Origin: Mucilaginibacter endophyticus
GTDB taxonomy: Bacteria; Bacteroidota; Bacteroidia; Sphingobacteriales; Sphingobacteriaceae
Length of the DNA: 64,000 nt
Direction of reading: 5' to 3'
Assembly (NCBI RefSeq): GCF_003351025.1
Contig: NZ_QPCG01000005.1
Location: forward strand, 273,932 to 337,931
Under the pieces are notes generated by a model. The model worked only from the letters and a program-made list of their open reading frames with translations, did no database searches and was not told the origin of the DNA. Shown here one piece after another: positions 34,909 to 44,268 of this stretch. Every line of letters starts with the position of its first letter. Position 1 is the first letter of the stretch. Position numbers and translations under genes: made by a program.

Positions 34909-37900
34909 ATGAACAAGATTTACCAGAGATTAAGAGCCGTAATAACGGTTTTATTATTTTGCGTAGCTCCATCTATCTTATTCGGACAAACCAAAATAAG
35001 CGGTACTGTTACCGATGACAAACACCTGCCACTGCCGGGCGTAAGTGTAAAGATCAAAGAACAAAACAAAGGCACTGTTACTGATATTGAAGGCCATTAC
35101 AGCATTACTGCAACTGCCGGTCAAACACTTATTTACTCGTTTGTTGGTTATGCCCCTGTTTATGTAGTGGTTGATAACAAAACAACTGTAAACGTAAGCA
35201 TGATTGGCGACAGTAAAGCACTGAACGAGGTTGTTGTAACCGCGTTAGGTGTTAAGAAAGAAACCCGCCGCATTGGTTACTCAACACAATCGGTAAGCGG
35301 CGCCGATGTTACTACTGCCCGTGACCCTAACCCTATTACAGGTTTAACAGGTAAAGTAGCCGGTTTATCAGTAGGCCCATCTGCCGAGTTACTGGGTAAT
35401 CCTTCTGTATTGATCAGGGGTAACTCAGTTACTTTATACGTAGTGGATGGTTTCCCTATTAATACTGATACTTATAACATCAGCCCTGATGATATCGAAA
35501 CTTATACCGTGTTAAAAGGCCCATCGGCTGCGGCACTTTACGGTAGCCGTGCACAAAATGGCGCGATTTTGATCACCACCAAAAAAGGCGAGAAAAACAA
35601 AAGAGGTTTAACTGTTGATATAAACAGCAGTACCGTTATGAATACCGGTTTCCTTGCATTCCCCCGCACTCAAAACACATTTGGCCCGGGCGAAAACACC
35701 TTTTATACCTTTGTTGACGGTAAAGGTGGTGCTCCAGGTGGTGTGGATAGCGATTACGACGTTTGGGGCCCTTATTTTGCAGGCCAGCTGATCCCTCAGT
35801 ACGACAGTCCTGTTGTCAATGGCGTACGTCAGGGTACTCCATGGGTTGCGCGTGGTAAAGACAACCTGAAAAACTTCCTGAAAACTGGTTACCAAACCAA
35901 TAACAACATTTCATTAGGTTCGGTTGGTGAAACTTATGTAACCCGTTTTTCGGTTTCACAACAACACCAAACAAGCTATATCCCTTCTCAATACCTTGAT
36001 ATAGCCAACGCTAACTTCTACGGTCAGTTCACTCCGTCAAAACGCTGGAAATTTGAAGCAAACGTTGATTTCAACAGACAATCAACTGATAACTTCCCAG
36101 ACGTACAGTACGGTCCTAACAGTATCATTTATAACATTGCTGTATGGACTGGTGCCGATTGGAATATCAACGCACCTGATATCAAAGCCATCTGGCAGCC
36201 AGGTAAAGAAGGCGTACAATCGGTATTTGCTGAGTACACCCGTTACCATAACCCTTACCTGTTAACTGAAAAATGGACCCGTGGTCATTACAAAAATGAC
36301 ATTTACGGTTATTTGTCAGGTAACTTCAAGATCAACGATAACTTAAACGTTACTTTACGTTCGCAAATTGATACCTATAATATCCTGCGTACTGAAGACC
36401 TGCCATTTTCGGCCCACCCTTACGGTCGTGAAGGTAACCAGGGCGATTACCGCGAAGACCGCCGTAACTTGTTTGATAACAACACCGAGTTATTTGTTAA
36501 CTACAACTATACGATCAAAAACTTTGTGAACTTATCAGGTTTAGTTGGTTCAAACCTGCGCAGCTTTAACTATAACTCAAGCTGGACTTCGACAGATTAT
36601 TTGAACGTACCTGAAGTTTATGCTTTCAGCAACTCAAAAAATGCTGTACAGTCAACCAATTTCTCATCACAAGAACGTGTATTAAGCGGTTACTACTCAA
36701 TTGACGCTACATTTGGTAAATATGCTACCTTATCAAGCACAGGCCGTATCGATAAATCATCGGCTTTCCAAAACGTAACTACTTATTATTATCCAAGTAT
36801 ATCTGCAGCAACGGTGATCTCTGATTACGTTAAACTGCCAGAGATTATTTCATTCTTAAAAGCAAGGGCATCTTACTCAACAGTAAAAGCTGATGCTTCA
36901 AGCGCTACAATTGGCCCTGCTCCTTTTAACGCTATTTCGGTTTACGGCGGTTCAACAACTACCAGTAACCCTAACTCAAACCCATTATTCTTAAACCCGC
37001 TTGGTTACGGTAGTACTTATAACTCACCTTATAATGGCCCAAGCTATCAGCTTAATCCGTTTTACTTAACCAGCAAACCATATAACAGCCAGCCGGCAGC
37101 TTCTGCATCTGACTTTTTATATCAGCCAAACATCAAAACTTCAACCCGTGTTAACTACGAAGAAGGTTTCGATATCAAATTCCTGCAAAACCGTTTAGGT
37201 TTATCGGCTACAACGTTCCAATATATTGACGGTCCGCAGATTTTGGCTAACTCAATATCAACCGCTACCGGTTACACCACTTTATACCTGAACGCTTTAA
37301 AAACCAAGAAAACCGGTTACGAGTTTTCATTAGAAGGTACACCTATTAAAAACCTTGGTGGTTTTGGCTGGAATGTTTTGGTTAACGTATCAACATTTAA
37401 AGATATTTACGAAGAGTTACCTCCAAACCAGCAGACTTACCAAACCTTCTTCAAAAAAGGCGACCGCGTAGATAAATTATATGGTACCGCTTTTGCAAGA
37501 ACTCCTCAGGGTCAAATCATCAACGATGCTGCAGGTAAACCATTAGCATTACCTGTTCCACAGTATTTAGGTAATGAAAATGCAAAATACCAGTGGAGCT
37601 TTGCCAACAAACTACATTACAAAAACATTAATTTCGGTTTCCAGTTTGATGGCTCGGTTGGTGGTGTGATCATCGACTATATGCACAACAAAACCATGCG
37701 TGGTGGTTCAAACATCGAAACTGCTACAGGTGCTTTGGGTGATGCCCGTTATAAAGACTGGCAAAACTTTGGTAAAGCAGGCTATAACGGCAGCTACGTA
37801 GGCGAAGGTGTAACCGTATCAAACGGCGCGGCTATTAACTATGACCCTGCTACTGGTAAAATCACCAACTACGGTGCTTTGCAATATGCTCCTAACAAGC

Positions 37901-38205
37901 AAACTGCGCTGGTACAGGATTATGTAAGTAAATACTACAATGTTGATGAGTCAAACCTCATGAGCAAAACCTTCTCAAAACTTCGTGAAGTAACAATTGG
38001 CTATGATTTTCCTAAAACATGGCTTGATAAATCATTTATCAAAAAGGCATCGGTATCAGTTTATGGCCGTAACCTTTTATACTTCTACGGAGACAAACGC
38101 TTCAAGGATGTGGATTTAGATCAGTATAACTATGCTACTTCTTCAACTGTATTGCAGTCGCCTACAGTACGTAGCTATGGTTTTAACTTAAATGTATCAT
38201 TCTAA
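34909..38205 (+). CDS. SusC/RagA-family TonB-dependent outer-membrane transporter
   Basis: A 1098-residue transporter with a signal peptide (residues 1-25), a CarboxypepD_reg-like domain (about 27-105: ISGTVTDDKHLPLPGVSVKIKE), a plug (about 115-225: LNEVVVTALGVKKETR, VDGFPINTDTYNISPDDIETYTVLKGPSAAALYGSRAQNGAI) and a large C-terminal beta barrel ending in GFNLNVSF. It forms a gated pore driven by TonB and works with the SusD partner encoded next. The neighbours suggest an organophosphorus ligand rather than a glycan. This is inferred; SusC pairs serve many substrates. Confidence 0.95.
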   Translation: MNKIYQRLRAVITVLLFCVAPSILFGQTKISGTVTDDKHLPLPGVSVKIKEQNKGTVTDIEGHYSITATAGQTLIYSFVGYAPVYVVVDNKTTVNVSMIGDSKALNEVVVTALGVKKETRRIGYSTQSVSGADVTTARDPNPITGLTGKVAGLSVGPSAELLGNPSVLIRGNSVTLYVVDGFPINTDTYNISPDDIETYTVLKGPSAAALYGSRAQNGAILITTKKGEKNKRGLTVDINSSTVMNTGFLAFPRTQNTFGPGENTFYTFVDGKGGAPGGVDSDYDVWGPYFAGQLIPQYDSPVVNGVRQGTPWVARGKDNLKNFLKTGYQTNNNISLGSVGETYVTRFSVSQQHQTSYIPSQYLDIANANFYGQFTPSKRWKFEANVDFNRQSTDNFPDVQYGPNSIIYNIAVWTGADWNINAPDIKAIWQPGKEGVQSVFAEYTRYHNPYLLTEKWTRGHYKNDIYGYLSGNFKINDNLNVTLRSQIDTYNILRTEDLPFSAHPYGREGNQGDYREDRRNLFDNNTELFVNYNYTIKNFVNLSGLVGSNLRSFNYNSSWTSTDYLNVPEVYAFSNSKNAVQSTNFSSQERVLSGYYSIDATFGKYATLSSTGRIDKSSAFQNVTTYYYPSISAATVISDYVKLPEIISFLKARASYSTVKADASSATIGPAPFNAISVYGGSTTTSNPNSNPLFLNPLGYGSTYNSPYNGPSYQLNPFYLTSKPYNSQPAASASDFLYQPNIKTSTRVNYEEGFDIKFLQNRLGLSATTFQYIDGPQILANSISTATGYTTLYLNALKTKKTGYEFSLEGTPIKNLGGFGWNVLVNVSTFKDIYEELPPNQQTYQTFFKKGDRVDKLYGTAFARTPQGQIINDAAGKPLALPVPQYLGNENAKYQWSFANKLHYKNINFGFQFDGSVGGVIIDYMHNKTMRGGSNIETATGALGDARYKDWQNFGKAGYNGSYVGEGVTVSNGAAINYDPATGKITNYGALQYAPNKQTALVQDYVSKYYNVDESNLMSKTFSKLREVTIGYDFPKTWLDKSFIKKASVSVYGRNLLYFYGDKRFKDVDLDQYNYATSSTVLQSPTVRSYGFNLNVSF

Positions 38206-38223
38206 TAAAACATACGATTGATT

Positions 38224-39834
38224 ATGAAAAAGATATTTAGAATTTTAATACTGCCGGCGTTTGCATTGCTAACAGTAACCGGATGTAAGAAAAGTTTTGA
38301 GGACCTTACCAAAAATAATAATGTGCCAAGTGTTGTGCCTGCATCATTATTATTTAACGGTGTCCTTAACAAAATGGCCGATTTGCCGCAATCAAACAAC
38401 GAGATTTATGGCCAGTATTATATTTATAACTATGATTACTATGGTAACAACCGTTATGACGGCTTTGCAAACGGCGGCGACAATTACTACAATACGTTAA
38501 AAAACGTAATTGTAATGGAGCAGCGTGCTGCTGCAACCGGCGGTGCCGCAGTAAACCCGTACGAAGCTTTGGGTAAATTTTTCAGGGCTTACTTCTTCAG
38601 TAAAATGAGTCTGGAAGAAGGTGATATCCCAATGACCGATGCATTGAAAGGTTTGGATAACCTTACTCCAAAATATGATACGCAAAAAGATGTAATGGTA
38701 CAGTGTCTTGCATGGCTTGAGTCGGCAAATACCGATATGGCTGCACTTATTGCTAACCCGAATGCAGGTGGTACAGGTGTTGGTGCCGCATTATCAAACG
38801 ATATTTATTTTGGTAATGATCTTTCAAAATGGCAAAAAACAGTAAACACTTTTCACGTAAGGTTATTGCTTGAATTGAGCAAGAAAACTGCTGATATTGA
38901 TATTAAAGGTCAGTTTGCTGCTATTGTTGGTAACCCAACTAAATACCCGTTGATGAGCAGCAACGATGATAACCTGCAATATAAATTTGTAGCGCCAAGC
39001 AACTATTATCCTCAAAACCCTGATAACTTTGGTCAAAATGGTTCAAGGCAAAATTCATCGGCTACTTATGTTGGTTTACTTACCAGCTTAAAAGATCCGA
39101 GGGTTTTTGTTACTGCCGAGCCTTCACGTTACCTGGTTGATACCCTGAAACAAAGCCCAACAAGTTTTGATTCATTTGTTGGCGCCGATCCGGGCCTTGA
39201 CCTTGGTGTAATGTATAACAACGCAACTTTACAGCGTTATTCATTCATCAACCGTAAACACTTCTATTCAACTTATATCGGTGAGCCAAGCATCCAGATC
39301 GGTTACCCTGAACTGATGTTCAACATTGCCGAAGGTATTAACCGCGGTTGGGCTTCTGGTAATGCTGAAACTTATTATGTTAACGGTATCCAGGCATCAT
39401 ATCAGTTTTATGGCCTCCCAACAGTTGCCGGCCCAAGTATATACTCAGCTTATTTTTACAGGCCAGGTGCAACCAAAGGCCCTGCCGATCAATCAAGCTA
39501 TGACGTGTTCCCGGTTACTGTAAACTGGACAACCTATTACGCACAACCAACAGTGAAATATGCTGATGGTACAACTGGCCTTACCCAGATCCTGCAGCAA
39601 AAATACCTTGCTATGTTCCGTCACTCGGGTTTAGAGGCTTATTTCAACTACCGTCGTACCGGCGTGCCAAACTTTACTACCGGTCCGGGTACAGGTAATA
39701 GCAGCCGTATCCCTAAACGTTTCGAGTATCCAACATCAGAGCGTACAGTTAACGCTACAAACTATAACGCTGCATTAACCGCTCAATTTGGCGGCAGCGA
39801 TGACATTAATGGTGTTATGTGGTTGCTTAAATAA
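38224..39834 (+). CDS. SusD/RagB-family outer-membrane lipoprotein
   Basis: A 536-residue lipoprotein with signal ending LLTVTGCKKSFEDL (Cys about residue 20). It matches the SusD-like-2 (SusD/RagB) family, with family segments QYYIYNYDYYGN, YEALGKFFRAYFFSK and LQQKYLAMFRHSGLEAYFNYRRTG. It would cap the preceding SusC barrel and bind substrate at the cell surface. The ATG at 38224 is chosen over a TTG two codons earlier; the gap to SusC is 18 bases. Confidence 0.94.
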   Translation: MKKIFRILILPAFALLTVTGCKKSFEDLTKNNNVPSVVPASLLFNGVLNKMADLPQSNNEIYGQYYIYNYDYYGNNRYDGFANGGDNYYNTLKNVIVMEQRAAATGGAAVNPYEALGKFFRAYFFSKMSLEEGDIPMTDALKGLDNLTPKYDTQKDVMVQCLAWLESANTDMAALIANPNAGGTGVGAALSNDIYFGNDLSKWQKTVNTFHVRLLLELSKKTADIDIKGQFAAIVGNPTKYPLMSSNDDNLQYKFVAPSNYYPQNPDNFGQNGSRQNSSATYVGLLTSLKDPRVFVTAEPSRYLVDTLKQSPTSFDSFVGADPGLDLGVMYNNATLQRYSFINRKHFYSTYIGEPSIQIGYPELMFNIAEGINRGWASGNAETYYVNGIQASYQFYGLPTVAGPSIYSAYFYRPGATKGPADQSSYDVFPVTVNWTTYYAQPTVKYADGTTGLTQILQQKYLAMFRHSGLEAYFNYRRTGVPNFTTGPGTGNSSRIPKRFEYPTSERTVNATNYNAALTAQFGGSDDINGVMWLLK

Positions 39835-39863
39835 CCACAGCTTATACGTTTTAATTAATCTGC

Positions 39864-39893
39864 ATAAAGGCCCCGCTAATCTGGGGCCTTTAT
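39864..39893 (+). terminator. Hairpin after the SusD gene
   Basis: An 11-base stem, ATAAAGGCCCC paired with GGGGCCTTTAT, with an eight-base loop, placed 29 bases after the SusD stop. It looks like a weak terminator or attenuator within the operon, since the next gene starts 17 bases later without an obvious new promoter. Confidence 0.75.
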
Positions 39894-39910
39894 CATTAAA
39901 TACAACAACT

Positions 39911-41005
39911 ATGAAAAAAGCTATTTTATTTACGTTATTCGCTATGTGTTTTTCGGCGTTATATGCCCAGCACAAAACACAAAATGTAGTTATCGTTACT
40001 ATCGACGGGCTGCGCTGGCAGGAAGTTTTCCGCGGTGCCGATTCGGCCATTATCAATTCAAAAGATACTCAAGATAAAAACGCTGCCCGTAAAAATTTCT
40101 GGACAGATGCGTCTGTAGATCGTCGTAAACTGCTGATGCCTTTCTTTTGGAGTACTTTAATTGAAAAAGGTCAGCTTTATGGTAACCGCGATTTGGGTAG
40201 CAAAGATGAAGTGGCTAATCCTTATCATTTTTCATACCCGGGCTACAATGAAATATTTACCGGTTTTCCTGATAAAAGGATGAATACCAACGATGGTATC
40301 TATAACCCAAACATGAATGTGCTTGAGTTTTTGAACAAACAAAAAGGCTTTGAAAACAAGGTAGCAGCATTTGCATCCTGGGAGCGTTTTTCGCAGATCC
40401 TGAGCCCGAAGCGCGCCAATATTTTGGTTAACGCTGGTTTTATGCCGCTGGAAGTTGCTGGTATGAACGATCGCCTGAAACATCTGAATGAGTTACAGTT
40501 GGAGGTGCCGCGTTACATCAGCGATTCAACCCGGATCGATTTCCTGACGTTTGAGTTTGCCAAAAACTATATGATGCAATACAAGCCGCGTGCCCTGTAT
40601 GTTTCATTTGACGAACCGGATGATCTGGCCCATGCAGGTAACTACGGATTTTACCTTGACCGTATCAAACAGGAAGATGGTTTTATAAAGCAACTTTGGG
40701 ATTACATCCAATCGGAGCCTGCTTATAAAAACAAAACTACATTGATCATCACCTGCGATCATGGCAGGGGCGACGAGCCAATGAAAAAGTGGCACGATCA
40801 CGGATCGGACGTGGTACATTCAGAACAAACCTGGTTTGCCGTTATTGGTCCGGATACCCCGGCTTCAGGCGAAATGAAACAAGGCGAAACAACCTATCAT
40901 AAACAACTGGCCCAAACTATAGCCGGTTTATTAGGCTTTGATTTTAAGGCTGCTGCAGGGCACGAAGTGGGTGATGCTATTGGGAGCGTTACCGGAAAAA
41001 AATAA
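39911..41005 (+). CDS. Alkaline-phosphatase-superfamily hydrolase (exported)
   Basis: A 364-residue exported protein of the alkaline phosphatase/phosphodiesterase superfamily. A signal peptide (residues 1-19) precedes VVIVTIDGLRWQEVFRGADS, which carries the metal-binding Asp and nucleophile region. Further metal motifs are FDEPDDLAHAGNYG and IITCDHGRGDEPMKKWHDHGSD. Family members cleave phosphodiesters or phosphonate monoesters. Start at 39911 is the Met before the signal peptide. It is in the same operon as SusC/SusD and is followed by a GDPD gene after six bases, so it probably processes imported or surface-bound organophosphorus substrate. Confidence 0.87.
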   Translation: MKKAILFTLFAMCFSALYAQHKTQNVVIVTIDGLRWQEVFRGADSAIINSKDTQDKNAARKNFWTDASVDRRKLLMPFFWSTLIEKGQLYGNRDLGSKDEVANPYHFSYPGYNEIFTGFPDKRMNTNDGIYNPNMNVLEFLNKQKGFENKVAAFASWERFSQILSPKRANILVNAGFMPLEVAGMNDRLKHLNELQLEVPRYISDSTRIDFLTFEFAKNYMMQYKPRALYVSFDEPDDLAHAGNYGFYLDRIKQEDGFIKQLWDYIQSEPAYKNKTTLIITCDHGRGDEPMKKWHDHGSDVVHSEQTWFAVIGPDTPASGEMKQGETTYHKQLAQTIAGLLGFDFKAAAGHEVGDAIGSVTGKK

Positions 41006-41011
41006 ATTAAC

Positions 41012-41833
41012 ATGCGTTTTCAATTATTAACAATTTTGGGTTTACTGTGGCTGCTTCCCGGTGATGGATGGCAGCCTAACCCGGCCCCTGTTTCAAAGCA
41101 TAAATTTATTGTTGCCGCTCACCGTGGAGATCATGTCATTTATCCCGAAAACACCATAGAGGCGTACAAAGAGGCCATAAAAAATGAGGCAGACTATGTA
41201 GAGATTGACCTGCGTACAACCAGGGATGGTGAGTTGGTAAGCATGCACGATGGCAGTATTAACCGTATGACGGATGGCAAAGGTCAGCTAAAAGATTTTA
41301 CCCTCACCGAGTTATTGCAGTTGAAGGTAAAGAGTAAGGATACTACGAGTAAAGAAGTATACCGGATTCCAACCTTTAAGCAGATCCTGCAGATGTGTAA
41401 AAACAGGATAGGTATTTATCTTGATTTTAAAGCTGCCGATCCTGAACAGGCCTATCAGATGATCAAAGAATATGGTATGGAAAGGCAGGTATTGGTTTAT
41501 ATTAACAGCGCTTCCCAATTTACGGGCTGGCGTAAAGCCGCCCCCAAAATGCCGCTGATGTTAAGCCTGCCGGACAGTGTTAAAAATACCGTCGGCGTGA
41601 AAAATTTCATTGAACAGTACCATCCTGATATTCTTGACGGATCTTATAACCAGTACACCAGTGATATGGTAAACTTGGCCGGGGAGTACCACATCCCGGT
41701 TTGGCCAGATATCCAAAGTGCAGGTGAAGGTCCGGCAGATTGGAACAAAGCCCTCGCCGCAGGCTTGAAAGGTTTGCAAACAGATCATCCAGCGGCATTG
41801 GTGAAATTTTTGAGGGAAAAGGGGCTGAGGTAA
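41012..41833 (+). CDS. Glycerophosphodiester phosphodiesterase (exported)
   Basis: A 273-residue enzyme with a signal peptide (residues 1-19) and a GDPD TIM-barrel domain. The active-site His37-Arg38 lies in AAHRGDHVIYPENTIEAYKEA, and the metal-binding motif is VEIDLRTTRDGELVSMHDGS. It hydrolyses glycerophosphodiesters (for example glycerophosphocholine or glycerophosphoethanolamine) to glycerol 3-phosphate and an alcohol. It follows the phosphohydrolase gene by six bases. Export fits a role in the periplasm. Confidence 0.93.
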   Translation: MRFQLLTILGLLWLLPGDGWQPNPAPVSKHKFIVAAHRGDHVIYPENTIEAYKEAIKNEADYVEIDLRTTRDGELVSMHDGSINRMTDGKGQLKDFTLTELLQLKVKSKDTTSKEVYRIPTFKQILQMCKNRIGIYLDFKAADPEQAYQMIKEYGMERQVLVYINSASQFTGWRKAAPKMPLMLSLPDSVKNTVGVKNFIEQYHPDILDGSYNQYTSDMVNLAGEYHIPVWPDIQSAGEGPADWNKALAAGLKGLQTDHPAALVKFLREKGLR

Positions 41834-41854
41834 AAATAAGTGTAAGTATAAATC

Positions 41855-41940
41855 ATGTCATTGCGAGCGAAGCGTGGCAATCGCACGGAAGCAAAGTCGC
41901 CCTGTATAGCATGCGATTGCTTCGTTCCTCGCAATGACAT
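41855..41940. repeat. Dispersed inverted repeat family B, copy 2
   Basis: An 86-base element close to copy 1: ATGTCATTGCGAGCGAAGC at the left end, TTCGTTCCTCGCAATGACAT at the right, with GGCAATCGCACGGAAGCA inside. It separates the GDPD gene from the metallophosphoesterase gene. Confidence 0.85.
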
Positions 41941-41979
41941 TTATGTTTATTTCTTAACCTTCATTTAACACGGCGAGGC

Positions 41980-41987
41980 TACCTTTG
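41980..41987 (+). promoter_or_regulatory. Candidate promoter -7 box of the metallophosphoesterase gene
   Basis: TACCTTTG matches TAnnTTTG, 17 bases before the ATG at 42005. No consensus -33 box at the right distance was found. Confidence 0.4.
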
Positions 41988-42004
41988 CAATAAAATAATA
42001 GCCT

Positions 42005-42850
42005 ATGACCTCGCGCCGCGAATTTTTTGGCACTGCCTTAACAGGTGTTGCCGCCTTAAGTCTTCTACCTGCCGTTAACAGTTTTGCTGCCGAAAATAAC
42101 CGGTACAGCCGCGCTACCAAAGCCAAACTAAAATTAAGATTTGCTTTGGCATCTGATATCCACTACGGTCAGCCGGAAACTGATTTCGCTTTACATACCG
42201 GTAACATGATTAAATGGCTTAACGAGGATCATAGCAAAAACCACCTGGATTTTGTGATCGTAAACGGCGACCTGGTGCACAATCGTCCGGATCTGCTCCC
42301 GGAGATCAAAGCCAAATACCTTGATAAATTGAATGTTCCTTATCATACTATCCCCGGTAATCATGACTTTGCCGATGCTACAGTTTGGAAAAACGCTTTC
42401 GGCTACGAGGATAAATACACGGTAGAATTTGGTGATATCGCTTTTGTTCTGGCTCACACAGCTGATACTAAGGGTATCTATACCTGCCCCAATAATGCCT
42501 TCCTTAAAGCATCGTTAGATAAATTTACTGATAAGAAGATCGTTTTTGTTGTGCTGCACATTCCGCCTACCAAATGGGTTAAGAATGATGTATTTGTTGA
42601 CTGCCCCGAAACTATCCAGTTGTTACACGCTTATCCTAATGTAAAAGCGGTATTTCATGGCCACGATCATTTACTGGATGGCGTGCGCTACACTGATAAA
42701 TTGCCCCACTTTTTCGACTCGCACATTGGTGGCGATTGGGGTACTGATTATAAAGGTTACCGCATTGTTGAAGTGGATGAGCAAAATGCCATCTACACAT
42801 ATCAGGTAAACGCCAGCCAAAACCCAGTGTTAAACTCGGCTAAACTGTAG
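42005..42850 (+). CDS. Tat-exported metallophosphoesterase
   Basis: A 281-residue calcineurin-like phosphoesterase. It has a twin-arginine signal SRREFFGTALTGVAALSLLP (residues 3-22). Metal-binding motifs are ASDIHYG (DxH), NGDLVHN (GDxxH), GNHDFAD (GNHD), VLHIPP and FHGHDH (GHxH). It would cleave phosphomonoesters or phosphodiesters in the periplasm, and so extends the set of phosphohydrolases in this region. It has its own predicted promoter and is separated from the GDPD gene by a repeat. Confidence 0.92.
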   Translation: MTSRREFFGTALTGVAALSLLPAVNSFAAENNRYSRATKAKLKLRFALASDIHYGQPETDFALHTGNMIKWLNEDHSKNHLDFVIVNGDLVHNRPDLLPEIKAKYLDKLNVPYHTIPGNHDFADATVWKNAFGYEDKYTVEFGDIAFVLAHTADTKGIYTCPNNAFLKASLDKFTDKKIVFVVLHIPPTKWVKNDVFVDCPETIQLLHAYPNVKAVFHGHDHLLDGVRYTDKLPHFFDSHIGGDWGTDYKGYRIVEVDEQNAIYTYQVNASQNPVLNSAKL

Positions 42851-42963
42851 TAGTATTTCGAATTTCGGAATTTCAATTTCGGATATTTGTATGGTGAAGA
42901 AGGCACAAGTTAGCCCTGCCCAGACCATCGCACAAAACTTGCGCCAGTGAGAGCCAGTGAGAG

Positions 42964-43034
42964 GTCACCCTGAGCCTGTCGAAGGGTTGCGCGTAGAGGC
43001 CTCACCCACCATGCTTCGACAAGCTCAGCATGAC
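42964..43034. repeat. Dispersed inverted repeat family A, copy 3
   Basis: GTCACCCTGAGCCTGTCGAA at the left and TTCGACAAGCTCAGCATGAC at the right, with GCGCGTAGAGGCC between. It lies in the gap between the metallophosphoesterase gene and the oxidoreductase gene on the other strand. Confidence 0.85.
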
Positions 43035-43070
43035 ACCTTTTTTTTGTTACTACAACAGAGTTGAAGATAT

Positions 43071-44036
43071 TTATTTCTCCACCGGGTATTTCAACTCTAT
43101 TTGCTCCCGGGCCTTATCTATCATGGCTATCATTTGCCGGGATAGTTCATGCGGGAGTATTTGGCTTTCGGTTTTACCTTGTTTAATGAGCTCGCAAAAA
43201 TGGATGATCTCATAGTTAAGTCCTCCGGAGGTGAATGGCTCATCAAGTTGTACCGTGCGGCCGTCGAGGTAGCTGATAGTTGCCTTTGCAGGGTTCCACC
43301 AGTTTTTGTGGATGGTTATGTGTCCCAGTGTGCCCACTATTAACGCGTCGCCTTTGCCGTGCATATCAAAGCCACAGTATAATTGCGCGTATCCGTTTTG
43401 GTGCAGTGTTTGGAAAATGGCAAACATATCAATTCCGGTTTCGCCAAACCTGCCCATGGTTTGGATATCCTGCATGGGGCCGAGCCAGTCGAGTGCTAAA
43501 AAAGCTTCATAAATAGCGATTCCCATCAGGCTGCCGCCAACAAGTTCGAGGTTATAATTTGGATGATCGGGTGGGCAATCGGCCACGGCTGATCCAGCGC
43601 GAACATATCCTACTGGTCCGATGGGATCATTAGCCAGGTATTCCTTCAGCTTGCCATACAGCGGGTAAAATGGAGGTTTCATTCCTTCCATAAAAAGCAA
43701 GCGGGTTTGCCGGGCAACAGCAAGCACCTCATCCAGTTCGGTAAGGTTAACGGTTACCGGTTTCTCGCAAAGCACATGCTTGCCTGCTTTAAGGGCTGCG
43801 ATACTGTAAGCGGAATGACTGTCGGGAAGTGTAGCTATATAAACAGCGTTGATATCGCTTGCAAGCAATTCTTCAACACTTCGGCAAGCAATGCCACCAT
43901 ATTGCGCAACAAAGGCATCAACGGTTTCGGGCCTGCGCGAATAAGAAGCCACAAGTTCCACATCCGGAACAGCTGCAAAGCCCTGCATAAACCTGTGCGC
44001 TATACGCCCGCAACCTATAATGCCCCATTTTATCAT
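43071..44036 (-). CDS. Gfo/Idh/MocA-family oxidoreductase
   Basis: A 321-residue NAD(P)-dependent dehydrogenase. The Rossmann start is KWGIIGCGRIAHRFMQGF, and the family motif CEKPVTVNL (about residues 91-99) holds the conserved Glu-Lys-Pro. The C-terminal domain (about 125-321) has the dimer-interface fold of this family. Substrate is unknown, probably a sugar or sugar derivative. It stands alone on the minus strand between two dispersed repeats. There is no signal peptide. Confidence 0.9.
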   Translation of the reverse strand: MIKWGIIGCGRIAHRFMQGFAAVPDVELVASYSRRPETVDAFVAQYGGIACRSVEELLASDINAVYIATLPDSHSAYSIAALKAGKHVLCEKPVTVNLTELDEVLAVARQTRLLFMEGMKPPFYPLYGKLKEYLANDPIGPVGYVRAGSAVADCPPDHPNYNLELVGGSLMGIAIYEAFLALDWLGPMQDIQTMGRFGETGIDMFAIFQTLHQNGYAQLYCGFDMHGKGDALIVGTLGHITIHKNWWNPAKATISYLDGRTVQLDEPFTSGGLNYEIIHFCELIKQGKTESQILPHELSRQMIAMIDKAREQIELKYPVEK

Positions 44037-44064
44037 AGTTCTAAGTCTGAAGTCTATTTATGAT

Positions 44065-44146
44065 CGTCATTGCGATGAACGAAGCAATCCCTGGTTAGCA
44101 GGGCCGCCTTGTACAGTTCGCGATTGCTTCGTGCCTCGTAATGACG
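44065..44146. repeat. Dispersed inverted repeat family B, copy 3
   Basis: An 82-base element beginning CGTCATTGCGATGAACGAAG and ending CGATTGCTTCGTGCCTCG followed by TAATGACG. It differs from copies 1 and 2 in its inner half but keeps the same inverted ends. It lies just upstream of the oxidoreductase start. Confidence 0.75.
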
Positions 44147-44184
44147 TCTTTTTAGTTAATTATCGAAAATATAGCTTTAAATGC

Positions 44185-44229
44185 AAAAGTCCCGAGTAAA
44201 TAATGTTTTATTACCTACTCAGGACTTTT
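44185..44229 (-). terminator. Terminator of the lipoprotein gene
   Basis: AAAAGTCC and GGACTTTT (eight base pairs) plus GAGTA and TACTC (five base pairs) with one mismatch, loop about 17 bases. It is 39 bases beyond the lipoprotein stop on the minus strand. Confidence 0.65.
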
Positions 44230-44268
44230 AGACTTAAGACTCTCGACTTAGAACTTAAGGCTTCCGAT

